A DNA stretch of 64,000 nt from Fasciola hepatica (Eukaryota > Platyhelminthes > Trematoda > Plagiorchiida > Fasciolidae): NCBI GenBank assembly GCA_948099385.1, contig CANUEZ040000031.1, positions 5,015,001-5,079,000 on the forward strand, read 5' to 3'. The stretch's first letter is position 1, and each line of letters starts with the position of its first letter. Below, piece by piece: positions 56,309 through 64,000 of this stretch. Below the pieces are notes generated by a model. The model was not told the DNA's origin. It did not search any database and was given only the letters and a program-made list of their open reading frames with translations. Both the position numbers and the translations under genes were made by a program.

Positions 56309-56924
56309 TCCCTCAACTTTTCTGAGCACGCCGCCATCCAAGCGGCCAAGGCCAGAAGAAGTGTGGCCCTTCTTTTCCGCTCCTTTCGTCCCCGGGACAG
56401 TATCATCAGCATCTACAAATCCCACATCAGGCTTTGCTTGAATACTGCCCAGTATTATTTTCTAACATGACGAAATTCGACAGAGTTGCGATTGAAAGCA
56501 TACAAAGGCGTTTCACCAAACAACTACTCGGTTGGTCCACGTCTTTAAGCTATAGCGAACGATGTCAAACCTGAATCTTCACCCACTCTGGCTCCTTTGC
56601 TTAAGACCAAACTTGGTCTTCTTGTATAACCTGCTCCATAACCGGTCTTCTTCCTTTGACCCAGTAAGCTTCTCCCGTGAAACCTTCTACTCACTTCGGC
56701 ACAGACTTTTTACTGTCTCTTCTAGTATAACTAAGTCGGCCATACGGTCACTTTTTTCCTCCCTGTCTACTCAAGAGTCTGGAACAAGTTGCCCATCATC
56801 CTTTGAGCTTCTCAAACCAAGTCCCAATTTCTGTCGGCACTCATCCCATATCTCAGCGTCACCCGTGCGCTCCAGTTATCAATATGAGCATTGCAGAAGG
56901 TATGGCTCACTAGAGGGGCCTTGA
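56309..56924 (+). pseudogene. LINE-2 RT C-terminal domain
   Basis: NFSEHAAIQAAKARRSVALL, VAIESIQRRFTKQLLGWST and, in frame 56562-56924, LCLRPNLVFLYNLLHNRSSS. Typical ExxQRRFTK thumb region. Two frame changes. Confidence 0.65.
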
Positions 56925-57366
56925 CTTCTAAGACCAAATCCCTCGCCGACCCTGTTCCCTTTAATTGAGGACACAGTCAAAGATGAACAGTTCCATCTAT
57001 CTTCAAGGGTTCTCAACGTTAGACTACCTATATCCATTTCCTTATTGAATCAAACCACTTGAAATGCTACTATTTTCACCCAGTCTGCTCCCACCTACCC
57101 CGTAGTTTCTGTCACTCTTATCCCTCGTTCTTTACTGGTTTTTATATGCCTCCACTAACCATTAATCCACAGCAGGGGGAAAAAACTGACTGCCCTTTTT
57201 TATCTGCTCTCCTTTTCCAGTTATCTTCTCACGTGCATTTCACCCTCTACTTTGGTATACGCGCCTGGGTAACGCTGCTTTTTGGTCGATTATTAGCCGC
57301 TGGCTCCATCTTCTGCAACCCCTTGCAACCTGACCATCCGACAGTCACAGTTGAACTACGCTCCAC

Positions 57367-57485
57367 ATGCATAACCATCGATAAACAGTGGTGCCATTCC
57401 CGACGGTGCAGGGCGCGGTCAGATCCACCTCCTTGGCAGGCGCACATCGGGCGTGCAGGTCGTCTGCAACGATGTGCTAGCGCAA
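57367..57485 (+). repeat. Conserved 115-bp block of LINE 3' UTR (LINE-2 copy)
   Basis: Counterpart of 12022-12135 (minus). GC-rich. See that entry for shared strings. Confidence 0.55.
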
Positions 57486-58993
57486 TTAGGTTGGTGGATC
57501 ACACCTCCAGTGTTCAGCTCGAAGTGTTTTTCAGGTTGGTTGTCCAGCGCACGGCCAGTCCCACCCACTAGCACCGGTTGCGGATCGCACGCTCTAATGC
57601 TGTCAGCTGCAGACCGCATGCTCCAACCATCCTTGTTCGCCGCTGTACGCCCACCCATCGCTCTTAACACATCCATTATTTTTGTTCTTCTATGGTATGC
57701 ACACCTGCCCATTGTGTCCTTGCTCCTATCGACTCTCACTGTGTTACCTCTCGTTTTACTTCACTATCTTCCTAACCACTTTACTCTGCCGACGACCGCC
57801 AATACTTTATTTCTTCACCCAAGTCGGTGTTGCCGGCTTGTAGTACCTATGCACTTGGTACCACCCTAGGCCTATAAAACTCATTGGTCGCATGCTTGCG
57901 TCTCACTGCCTACCGTTCTGTCAAACCCTCCCTCCTCCTCCCTTTTTATGCCTACTAACATTACACACCAGCACCACCCCCACCCATGACCAATTCTCAT
58001 ATTAGAACTGCCGTTTCAAACTCTGCATCTTTCACAGCCACATTCATTATCCCGTCACTATCACTCTATTTTCCTTGCCTGGCTCCGCGATTCCTCTGTG
58101 GATCCTTCACCTTGGCAGTGCTTCGATTAGTATCGTCCAATTGCACCCACTTGTACAATTGCCGGCATGCACGCAGCTCCCAATTTTCACGTCCCCGACT
58201 CCGACGCACATCCTTTGTTCATGCGTTACGTTCGTCCACCGGTTTATCTGTCCCGGTGCTTCTTTCCTCTCTGCCTTTTTTGTGTTCCACCCGCAATGAA
58301 GTGATCTGACTGGTTATGTCTCATCTGTCTTTTCCGCCCGTGCTCCCGTCTCCTGTTTCGTCTACTGTGTGCCACAGGCATTTTATGCGTGCCTTTTGGA
58401 CCGTTCTGTTTTTTCACTTGCCACCTAATGTAAACTCACTGTTTTGTCATGGTTCTCATTCACGGCTTCAGTCCGTTTTATCTGCCGTTACCCTCCGGTG
58501 CCCCTTTTACTCATTCCTCTCCCGCGCTGTTTGCCGTCACAGCTGCTGCATCTTGCACCACGGACAGTTTCACCTCACAGGTAACTTTCTTCAATTTGTA
58601 TGCACAATCGCTCTGCGCTGCTTAGCCATCTACATCGCCACCATCTTCCTGCCGAATAATGTAAGCCCATTTAATAATGCTCCTCTCATTCTTGACCGAC
58701 ATCACATGTCTCACCTAAATAAATCAGGTTATTTGATCCATTCTTGCCTGTTCTCTTCGATACTTTCGTTCACCTCCCCGTTTTTTGAACTGCTCCCCAG
58801 TCGTCGTCTTTTCTATGCTTTCGCATTCTCCACTCTCTCTGTTGATCTGCCAAGTTCACCCGTCATGAGGATAATTCACCACGATATTCCAAAGTTAATT
58901 CTACAAACACTCGACTTAACCTAATCTGCCCCTCCCAATAACTGATAATTTCTTTCTAGGACTCCATTGTTATTGATCCGGCTTCTCCTATAC

Positions 58994-58994
<1 letters not shown>

Positions 58995-59058
<64 letters not shown>
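58995..59058. repeat. (TA)32 microsatellite
   Basis: Pure TA run in the LINE-2 3' UTR, 64 bp versus 42 bp in the copy at 23033. Confidence 0.95.
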
Positions 59059-59061
<3 letters not shown>

Positions 59062-59429
59062 ATATGTATATATGCGTTCGCTCTGCATCCTGTAGTTCCT
59101 CACAGGCCGTCTCTCTTGCTATCATCCCGCTGACCGCCATGATATGCATCTATTCCTTCTACATCTAAAACCCACATATACTGTGTCCAATTCCTTTGAA
59201 CTACGTTTATTTACCCGATTCACCTTTTACGTCTTACTTTTCTCGCTCCCTGTATTACAATGAGTTTTGTGCCCTGTTCGCCGGCCATCTATTGCAAAGT
59301 ACCAATCCTTTGTAGTAAATCTCACTTTTTCCCATCGTCTCCCGCTATTACAGTTTCTTATGCTGATTTCTAGCCTTCCTCATGTATACCAGTCAGCTTT
59401 CAGATGTCCCTATACTGACCAGCCGGGTC

Positions 59430-60261
59430 GGTACCGTCCAATCACTGAAGGGGTGCTCGTGTAAAGCATCACTCAGCAGTTGTGAAATGAATGGGGAGAA
59501 GTTGAATGTCACGGTATAATGCCATTTCCACAGGAATTGATAAATCTCTTTCATTGTAGAATGCTGATCGATTTTACTTCTTTCCTCTGTTTTTGTTTAG
59601 TCGTGCTATTTAACTTGTTTTGGTCAGTTTTGATTGGCTCACCGGTCATATATAAATGTTTGTGAGCCGCAGTTCCGTCAGTTGGCTGCCGCGTGTTGAG
59701 CGGCGCGCCGGGTGGTCGTCCGAGGCGTGTTCGGAAGAGGGGTTGTCGATGGTCGGGGTGAGGATGTTCAGTGGGTCCAGTGTGCGACTTGCTGACAAAG
59801 GATATGTTTCCATTGCGCAGCTAATTGATGGGATTCATTTGGTGGTAATTTAGTGGTTAAAGTCAAAAAGATCGCCAACACTGTACCGGTATTTTAAGCG
59901 ACTGAGCGAAATTGGAGTTATCTTTACCTAAGTACTATGAGTAGGATATTTTGCTCATTCTGAAAGCATAAACTAGAGCTGTCTATAACTATTTTTACAT
60001 AGTTTCCCCAGTTTCTTAGACTACAATCCAAAGCAATAGAGAAATTTGTGAACACTACCTCCCCAGCATTAAAAACATGAACGGCCGTTGAAAAAAGGGA
60101 AAAACCATAAACCTAGACCAATCTTCCTTTACCAAAACACCCAGTAGTTCAATCCCACCCTACTAACTTAATTATTAAATCGACCGCTCATGGCGTACAC
60201 AGCAACCATCTTAGAAACGGCGGTTGCTCAAAATGTTCTTTGGACTAATTGGACGCCACCT
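59430..60261. mobile_element. 832-bp TIR element (non-autonomous DNA transposon candidate)
   Basis: Absent from the otherwise parallel copy at 21592-23730, which serves as an empty site. The left end reads GGTACCGTCCAATCA; the reverse complement of the right end reads AGGTGGCGTCCAATTA, an imperfect 15-bp inverted repeat. Flanks are AGCCGGGTC (59421-59429) and AGCCAGATC (60262-60270); the empty site has AGCCGGATC, so each flank differs from it by one base: a 9-bp target duplication. The superfamily is not identified; 8-9 bp duplications occur in Merlin, hAT and Mutator groups. No transposase recognised; it contains a TATA-like site and a 65-codon frame (59656-59853). Confidence 0.65.
59648..59659 (+). 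promoter_or_regulatory. TATA-box-like site in the TIR element
   Basis: CATATATAAATG lies about 30 bp before a CAGTT string and just before a GC-rich stretch that opens a short frame. It looks like a core promoter by composition only; no direct evidence of transcription. Confidence 0.25.
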
Positions 60262-60527
60262 AGCCAGATCTCCCACCTGACCTTGGCTTTTCAAACTCAC
60301 CGGGCGTCCATTTGAATCCGTCCATGGGTCCATTTAAACTCAGTACATTTTCTTTGGTGAGCATACATTTGCCATACTTTCATCCCACATTACTCCCCCT
60401 TCTAAGCCCCTTTTTCAAACTCTTTTCATGTAAATTTCTACTTTTTCCTGGGTTTTGTCTGTTTATTCCATCGCTTGTAAACAGTTGATCATACACCTGG
60501 CATGCATCGGGCGTCTCCGAAATAAGC

Positions 60528-60528
<1 letters not shown>

Positions 60529-60594
<66 letters not shown>
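60529..60594 (+). repeat. (ATT)22 tail of LINE-2
   Basis: About 22 perfect ATT units directly after GGGCGTCTCCGAAATAAGCC. The right border is the LINE-1 RT sequence. Confidence 0.92.
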
Positions 60595-60597
<3 letters not shown>

Positions 60598-60598
60598 A

Positions 60599-61430
60599 CT
60601 CTGATGAGGTTTCAGACCATGTATCAAGAACAAGGCCGCCCTACAGGCCAGGTCCGGAGGCATTACCACCGGCCATTGTCAGTCGAGGTGGCGAAACTTT
60701 CCAATGTTGCTGACAGACATATTCAATTTGTCACTCAGGTGAAGTGTTTTCCCTTCTCAATGGAAAACTTCCACTATCAAACCTATGCACAAAAGAGGCT
60801 CACGTCTAGATTCAGGTAACTATCGACCGGTGAACCACACCCCGGTCATGTCCAGAATCATGGAGAGAATGATCAAGGAAAGGCTGACAAGCCACCTTCT
60901 TACCCATAATCTAATCAACGCTGATCAGCATGGTTTTCTGGGAAACAGATCATGTGCGACATGCATCACAGGTTTCCTCAACCTGGTCGCAGAGGCTGTC
61001 AATATTGGTAAATCGGCAATCGTGATCTTTTTGGACATGACCAAGGCGTTCGACCGAGTATCCCACGTCCGGTTACTACAGAAGATCAAAACATATGGAA
61101 TCTTGGACCCGAGGCTCGCTTGGTTTGCATCCTATTTATCAGCCCGAGACCAGGTTGTAAGTATAGGCGGAAATTTGTCCGAACCCCGTCCCGTAACTAG
61201 TGATGTGATACAAGATAGTGTACTCGGCCCACTACCGTTTCTAATGTACGGTAACGATGTATTCACCATTTTCCAACGGGGAGTTACCTTCTTTTTCGCA
61301 GATGATATCAAAATCGTGTACACTTTTGAGCCCGCGGCGCTAGCCTCTACCGTAGATGACATTACAAGGGAGCTGCTCACTCTCAGTCCCTGGAGTGATG
61401 ATTGGAAAATGAGTTTCTCCGCCTAAAAAG
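60599..61430 (+). pseudogene. LINE-1 reverse transcriptase
   Basis: After the ATT tail the frame reads RPGPEALPPAIVSRGG. After a frame change come TDIFNLSLR and SQWKTSTIKPMHKRGSRL, then frame 60785-61426 (213 codons): YRPVNHTPVMSRIMERMIKE, ADQHGFLGNRSCATCITGFL, VIFLDMTKAFDRVSHVRLLQ (motif A), RLAWFASYLSARDQVVS, VTSDVIQDSVLGPLPFLMYG, TFFFADDIKIVYTF (catalytic pair), WKMSFSA. TAA at 61424-61426 ends it. Catalytic motifs A and C are intact. Paired with the EN at 50430 once LINE-2 is removed. Confidence 0.75.
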
Positions 61431-62110
61431 TACTATTATAACGTATAAATGCCATCTCCCCACTGGAAGACTTAGTAAAAGCGGCAAATTCATACCCAAT
61501 AACTCTCAGGTACGTGACTTGGGTCTACGTTATTCATGTACGTTTGACTCTTCTGAACACGCAGCCATCCAGGTGGCTAAAGCACGCCGTACGATCGGGT
61601 TCATACATCAAACATTTATTTTGCCAGAGGGTTAACTAAACGTTTTCAAGTCCCATGTAGACCTCTTCTGGAGTACGGCTCATTCTTTTGTTCCAACATA
61701 TGACAAAGGTATTGAGTGGCTTTCGAGAACGTACAACGGGCATTCACGGAACAGCTCCTAGGTTTTTCTTCGCCCTCAAATTACATGGAACGTTGTAATC
61801 TGCTGAAAATCAATCCTTCATGGCTAAGCCGCATAAGAAATAACCTTCTATTCTTTCATAATATCTTAAAGAACAGATCATATAGTTCAGCACCGCAGGT
61901 GAAAACCCTTTTCTAAGTATCCCTTACGTAGCAATGGGTTCTTGGTTTTCGTCCCTTTGCCGAAGCTTGCACTTAGGTCAAACTTCTTCAACAAGAAGTA
62001 CGCTTCACTGTGAAACAGGCTACCACAACGAATTCGGGCACTATCACCGAAGCCGGTGGCTTTCAAACAAGAAATATGCATAGCCCTAACGGTAAACACG
62101 CTGACCAGGA
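61431..62110 (+). pseudogene. LINE-1 RT C-terminal domain
   Basis: Frame 61402-61635: VRDLGLRYSCTFDSSEHAAI, QVAKARRTIGFIHQTF. Frame 61716-61916: FENVQRAFTEQLLGFSSPSN and NPSWLSRIRNNLLFFHNILK. The end (LALRSNFFNKKY, NRLPQRIRALSPKPVAFKQE) is readable near 61960-62090. Three frame changes and a few stops. Confidence 0.65.
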
Positions 62111-63640
62111 CGTAAAACTTCTACCTTTCAAGGGCTTAGGCATTTAAGGTAGGTAAAGGGTACTAATAAATCGAATAACCGCTTTAAGCAACCTAGTCTC
62201 AGTTAGACCCGCATAGGGTTGGCCTCTTCGCGGCAACAATTAGGGAACTCAGCGGTTCATTCACACGATCTAGGATGGCAAATCGATCTCAATTTTTTAC
62301 CATCAAATACCTTTTTTGCTGCAAGTCAACATAGCGGCCTATGGCACACTCAGGTATAAGGGCATCACGTTGTTAGGGCTACAAGTATTGCCCCACCCTT
62401 GTGCAAACTGGTTTTTCAGTGAGCATGAACCCCATCAAATAATCGCAGGCTGTGGTTGACTCTAACTTCCCCCGCATTTTCTGTCCCATGTGAACCGCAT
62501 TGGGGATCTGACTTCACGGAAATGGCGAGTGTTACCGCGGCACATCTGTGAGCGTTCCTGGCTGCGATCGTCTCCCTGCACAGAGCTGACCACCGATGAG
62601 ACGACATAAACCTCAAAAGGAGATTGGCATAAAAAGGAGAGAAAAAAATACCCCACTGTTTTGTCTTTCAGGAGTACCAGCCTTGTCACGTGTGAGCCAT
62701 ATCCCCAGGCTGCTGTGTTGCTACGGACTGACTGGTGTGGGTGACCTATTCCCAACGCGGCTTGTTACATGCGATCCATGTTTCGGCCGGGGCGTGGGAG
62801 CCGTAGCCACCCACCAAAGGCAGCTCCGCCTTCTACGCCTTCCAGATGCTTGACTGTGATAAAGCTAAAAAATAATAATAATAACGTCTAAAAAAGTGTG
62901 GTCTACTCTTAAAGCGGCACTAGCGAGATGCCAATGTCTGTGTAACGTGCTACCCCCCTAATTGAAGTAGGCCCTAGTGCCGCCTACCGTGGGCACTGAA
63001 TGCAGACCATTATAGTTCGCTTCCCTGATGAAAGTTTGGCCCCATCCCGTTCCCACCCCTCACGGCACTCCGAACCAGTTCTTACATGGGTGTTTTCCTG
63101 CTTTTCAATATGCTAGCGACGAGAAGGATATCACGGTAACCATGCAAACACCATTATATCGGATACCCTTGCTTTTAATCAATTATAATATCAGCACACT
63201 AGCACCATCGAGTACGAGAATAGACGAACTTATGGCTATGTTTCTCAGCACGAGAACAATTTTCTTTGGTGCTTCATCACCGACACCATCATAGTTTCTT
63301 CCACTTTAGGGCCCCTTAGGAACCATTCAGTATAGAGTAACCACTATACCGGAAGAGACCGTAACAAATATAGTGCTATGCTAGCAGGGTACCAGTCCGT
63401 TTTACTCATATTGTTCTTTCAAACCCACTTTACTGCCTCGGTGCTAAACTGCAGACTGCATAAGCAAACTAGATCGAGGATTACCATTTCTAGATCCTCT
63501 TAACCGTAAAGCCCTAGGTTTTTTTAGTATCCCGACACTGCCGCACCAACTTGTGTATCAGTAATCTTTTAGAATGCATACAAAATGGCTCAACCGACGA
63601 AAGCAACTCGGCTAGCCTGCAGTGTTATAGCTCAATCCCC
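62111..63640. other. No recognisable gene
   Basis: No domain or shared repeat is recognised, apart from a short AAT run at 62867-62881. The segment 62560-62880 is GC-rich and ends in that run, so it may be a SINE or LINE 3' end, but no polymerase III boxes are clear. A frame at 63028-63294 has no known motif. Confidence 0.35.
62867..62881 (+). repeat. Short (AAT)n run
   Basis: About five AAT units after GACTGTGATAAAGCTAAA. Possible 3' tail of a short retroelement. Confidence 0.6.
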
Positions 63641-63646
63641 GGCTAG

Positions 63647-63673
63647 CCTACTCCACCCAGAAAGTGGAGTAGG
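63647..63673. repeat. Perfect 10-bp inverted repeat (hairpin)
   Basis: CCTACTCCAC and GTGGAGTAGG separated by 7 bases. No T-run follows, so there is no support for a terminator. It lies just before repeat R2 copy b. Confidence 0.6.
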
Positions 63674-63680
63674 TGTCACT

Positions 63681-63905
63681 GACCGCTTAAATGGAACTTC
63701 ATCATTGCCCCGTTTACATAAACCTAACCAGTTCATTACTGTGGTCGTCATATATTACCCTAACCCGCAGCTGGAACCACGTCCAGACTGCAATCCCTAT
63801 TTAGTTCAGGTTCGTTGCCTCCAACTATCTCAGTCGCCATACTGGATAACCAAAGATGCTACTTTGACCCGCACCGACAAGAACCCAGGTGGAACCTTTC
63901 ATAGC
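63681..63905 (+). repeat. Dispersed repeat R2, copy b
   Basis: Partner of 10621-10845, same orientation. Unknown origin. Its right end may continue beyond the window. Confidence 0.5.
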
Positions 63906-64000
63906 ATCTGCGGCTGCAATCAAGCCAAGCGGTGGAAAATACCCCCGACCGCCTATCATAATATTTGGGGTTTTCTAACACAAAACATCAACATTAGAGC

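Larger units (their letters stand above)
57554..60594 (+). repeat. Segment shared with 21592-23730
   Basis: Direct repeat with constant offset 35962 from 57554 to the (TA)n run, almost identical. The rest is more diverged and interrupted by the 832-bp insertion at 59430-60261. Confidence 0.85.
51786..60598 (+). mobile_element. LINE-2: near-complete CR1-like element
   Basis: ORF1 (51800-52550), Pro/Ser-rich middle, EN (54110-54780), linker, RT (55199-56920) and a 3.7-kb 3' UTR ending in a (ATT)n tail at 60529-60594. It is inserted in LINE-1 in the same orientation. Its UTR shares blocks with LINE-3 (both UTR parts) and with the truncated copy at 21592-23730. ORF2 carries at least one frameshift in EN and two nonsense codons in RT. 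The 5' boundary is approximate. Confidence 0.65.
56925..60598 (+). other. LINE-2 3' UTR (3.7 kb)
   Basis: Non-coding. It holds the conserved block 57367-57485, the 57554-60594 segment shared with 21592-23730, (TA)n at 58995, an inserted TIR element at 59430-60261 and the (ATT)n tail. Frames of 202 and 107 codons inside (58316-58924, 57986-58309) are duplicated in the other copy because the DNA is nearly identical; they show no domain. Confidence 0.6.
48100..62110 (+). mobile_element. LINE-1: CR1-like element split by LINE-2
   Basis: ORF1 (48132-48770), spacer, EN (50430-51160) and linker to about 51785; then after the LINE-2 insertion RT (60599-61430) and RT C-terminus to about 62110. The right part begins at the PGPEALPPAIVSRGG motif, exactly where LINE-2 has PGPNGLPPAAIINGG, so nothing essential is lost between halves. 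No own 3' tail is found after 62110, except perhaps AAT units at 62866. Confidence 0.62.

Noticed and set aside
58921..59103. Open frames made of Ile-Tyr or Asn repeats across TA and ATT runs
   Set aside because: They are translations of microsatellites.
60601..60608. CTGATGAG, the first half of a hammerhead ribozyme core
   Set aside because: No CGAAA partner or plausible stems follow; the bases are part of the LINE-1 RT sequence after the ATT tail.
62351..62405. Possible 3' LTR remnant of Pao3 (GGCTACAAGTATTGCCCC)
   Set aside because: Similarity to GGCTACGCATTGCTCAAA is too short and has no supporting second end.
1..64000. CRISPR arrays, bacterial operons, tRNA or rRNA genes
   Set aside because: No regularly spaced repeats with unique spacers, no bacterial-type gene packing and no cloverleaf or rRNA sequence were seen. 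The window is eukaryotic and retroelement-rich.

Overview
This 64 kb window looks like repeat-packed, intron-free accessory DNA from an animal genome. I recognise no host protein-coding gene, tRNA or rRNA. All supportable coding sequence belongs to retrotransposons: BEL/Pao LTR elements with the gag-PR-RT-RNaseH-INT layout, and CR1/L2-type non-LTR elements with an ORF1, an endonuclease/exonuclease/phosphatase-fold nuclease (EN) and an RT. BEL/Pao elements are confined to metazoans. The mixture with (TA)n and (ATT)n runs would suit a large flatworm genome, but the taxon is inference only.

The left half (5.4-26.4 kb) is essentially one minus-strand CR1-like element, 'LINE-3'. Reading from its 5' end it has ORF1 (26.4-25.9 kb), EN (24.9-24.25), RT start (21.6-20.9), RT end (14.2-13.25), then a long 3' UTR ending at about 5.41 kb. 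Three later insertions split it: a plus-strand 5'-truncated LINE tail (21592-23730), a complete BEL/Pao element 'Pao1' (14191-20929, LTRs 377/376 bp), and a plus-strand 5'-truncated LINE, 'LINE-5' (about 7590-12013).

The middle (26.5-48 kb) holds older debris. There is a diverged minus-strand BEL/Pao integrase (29.74-30.66 kb) and a three-level nest: plus-strand 'Pao3' (5' LTR at 31.29 kb, gag-protease to 33.3 kb, remainder 44.25-47.96 kb) is split by minus-strand 'LINE-4' (about 33.7-42.7 kb), itself split by minus-strand 'Pao2' (35288-41546, with both LTRs).

The right part (48-62 kb) is plus-strand 'LINE-1' (ORF1, EN, then RT at 60.6-62.1 kb), split between EN and RT by the near-complete plus-strand 'LINE-2' (51.8-60.6 kb). 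The LINE-2 3' UTR carries an 832-bp terminal-inverted-repeat element (59430-60261) with a 9-bp target duplication.

The elements do not form a host pathway. They record successive insertions, with relative order readable from who interrupts whom. All coding regions except short domains carry stops or frameshifts. Names such as LINE-1 or Pao1 are local labels for this window, not database families. Coordinates of LTRs, microsatellites and the TIR element were read base by base; boundaries of degenerate elements are approximate. Similarity statements rest on reading by eye, not on a database search.
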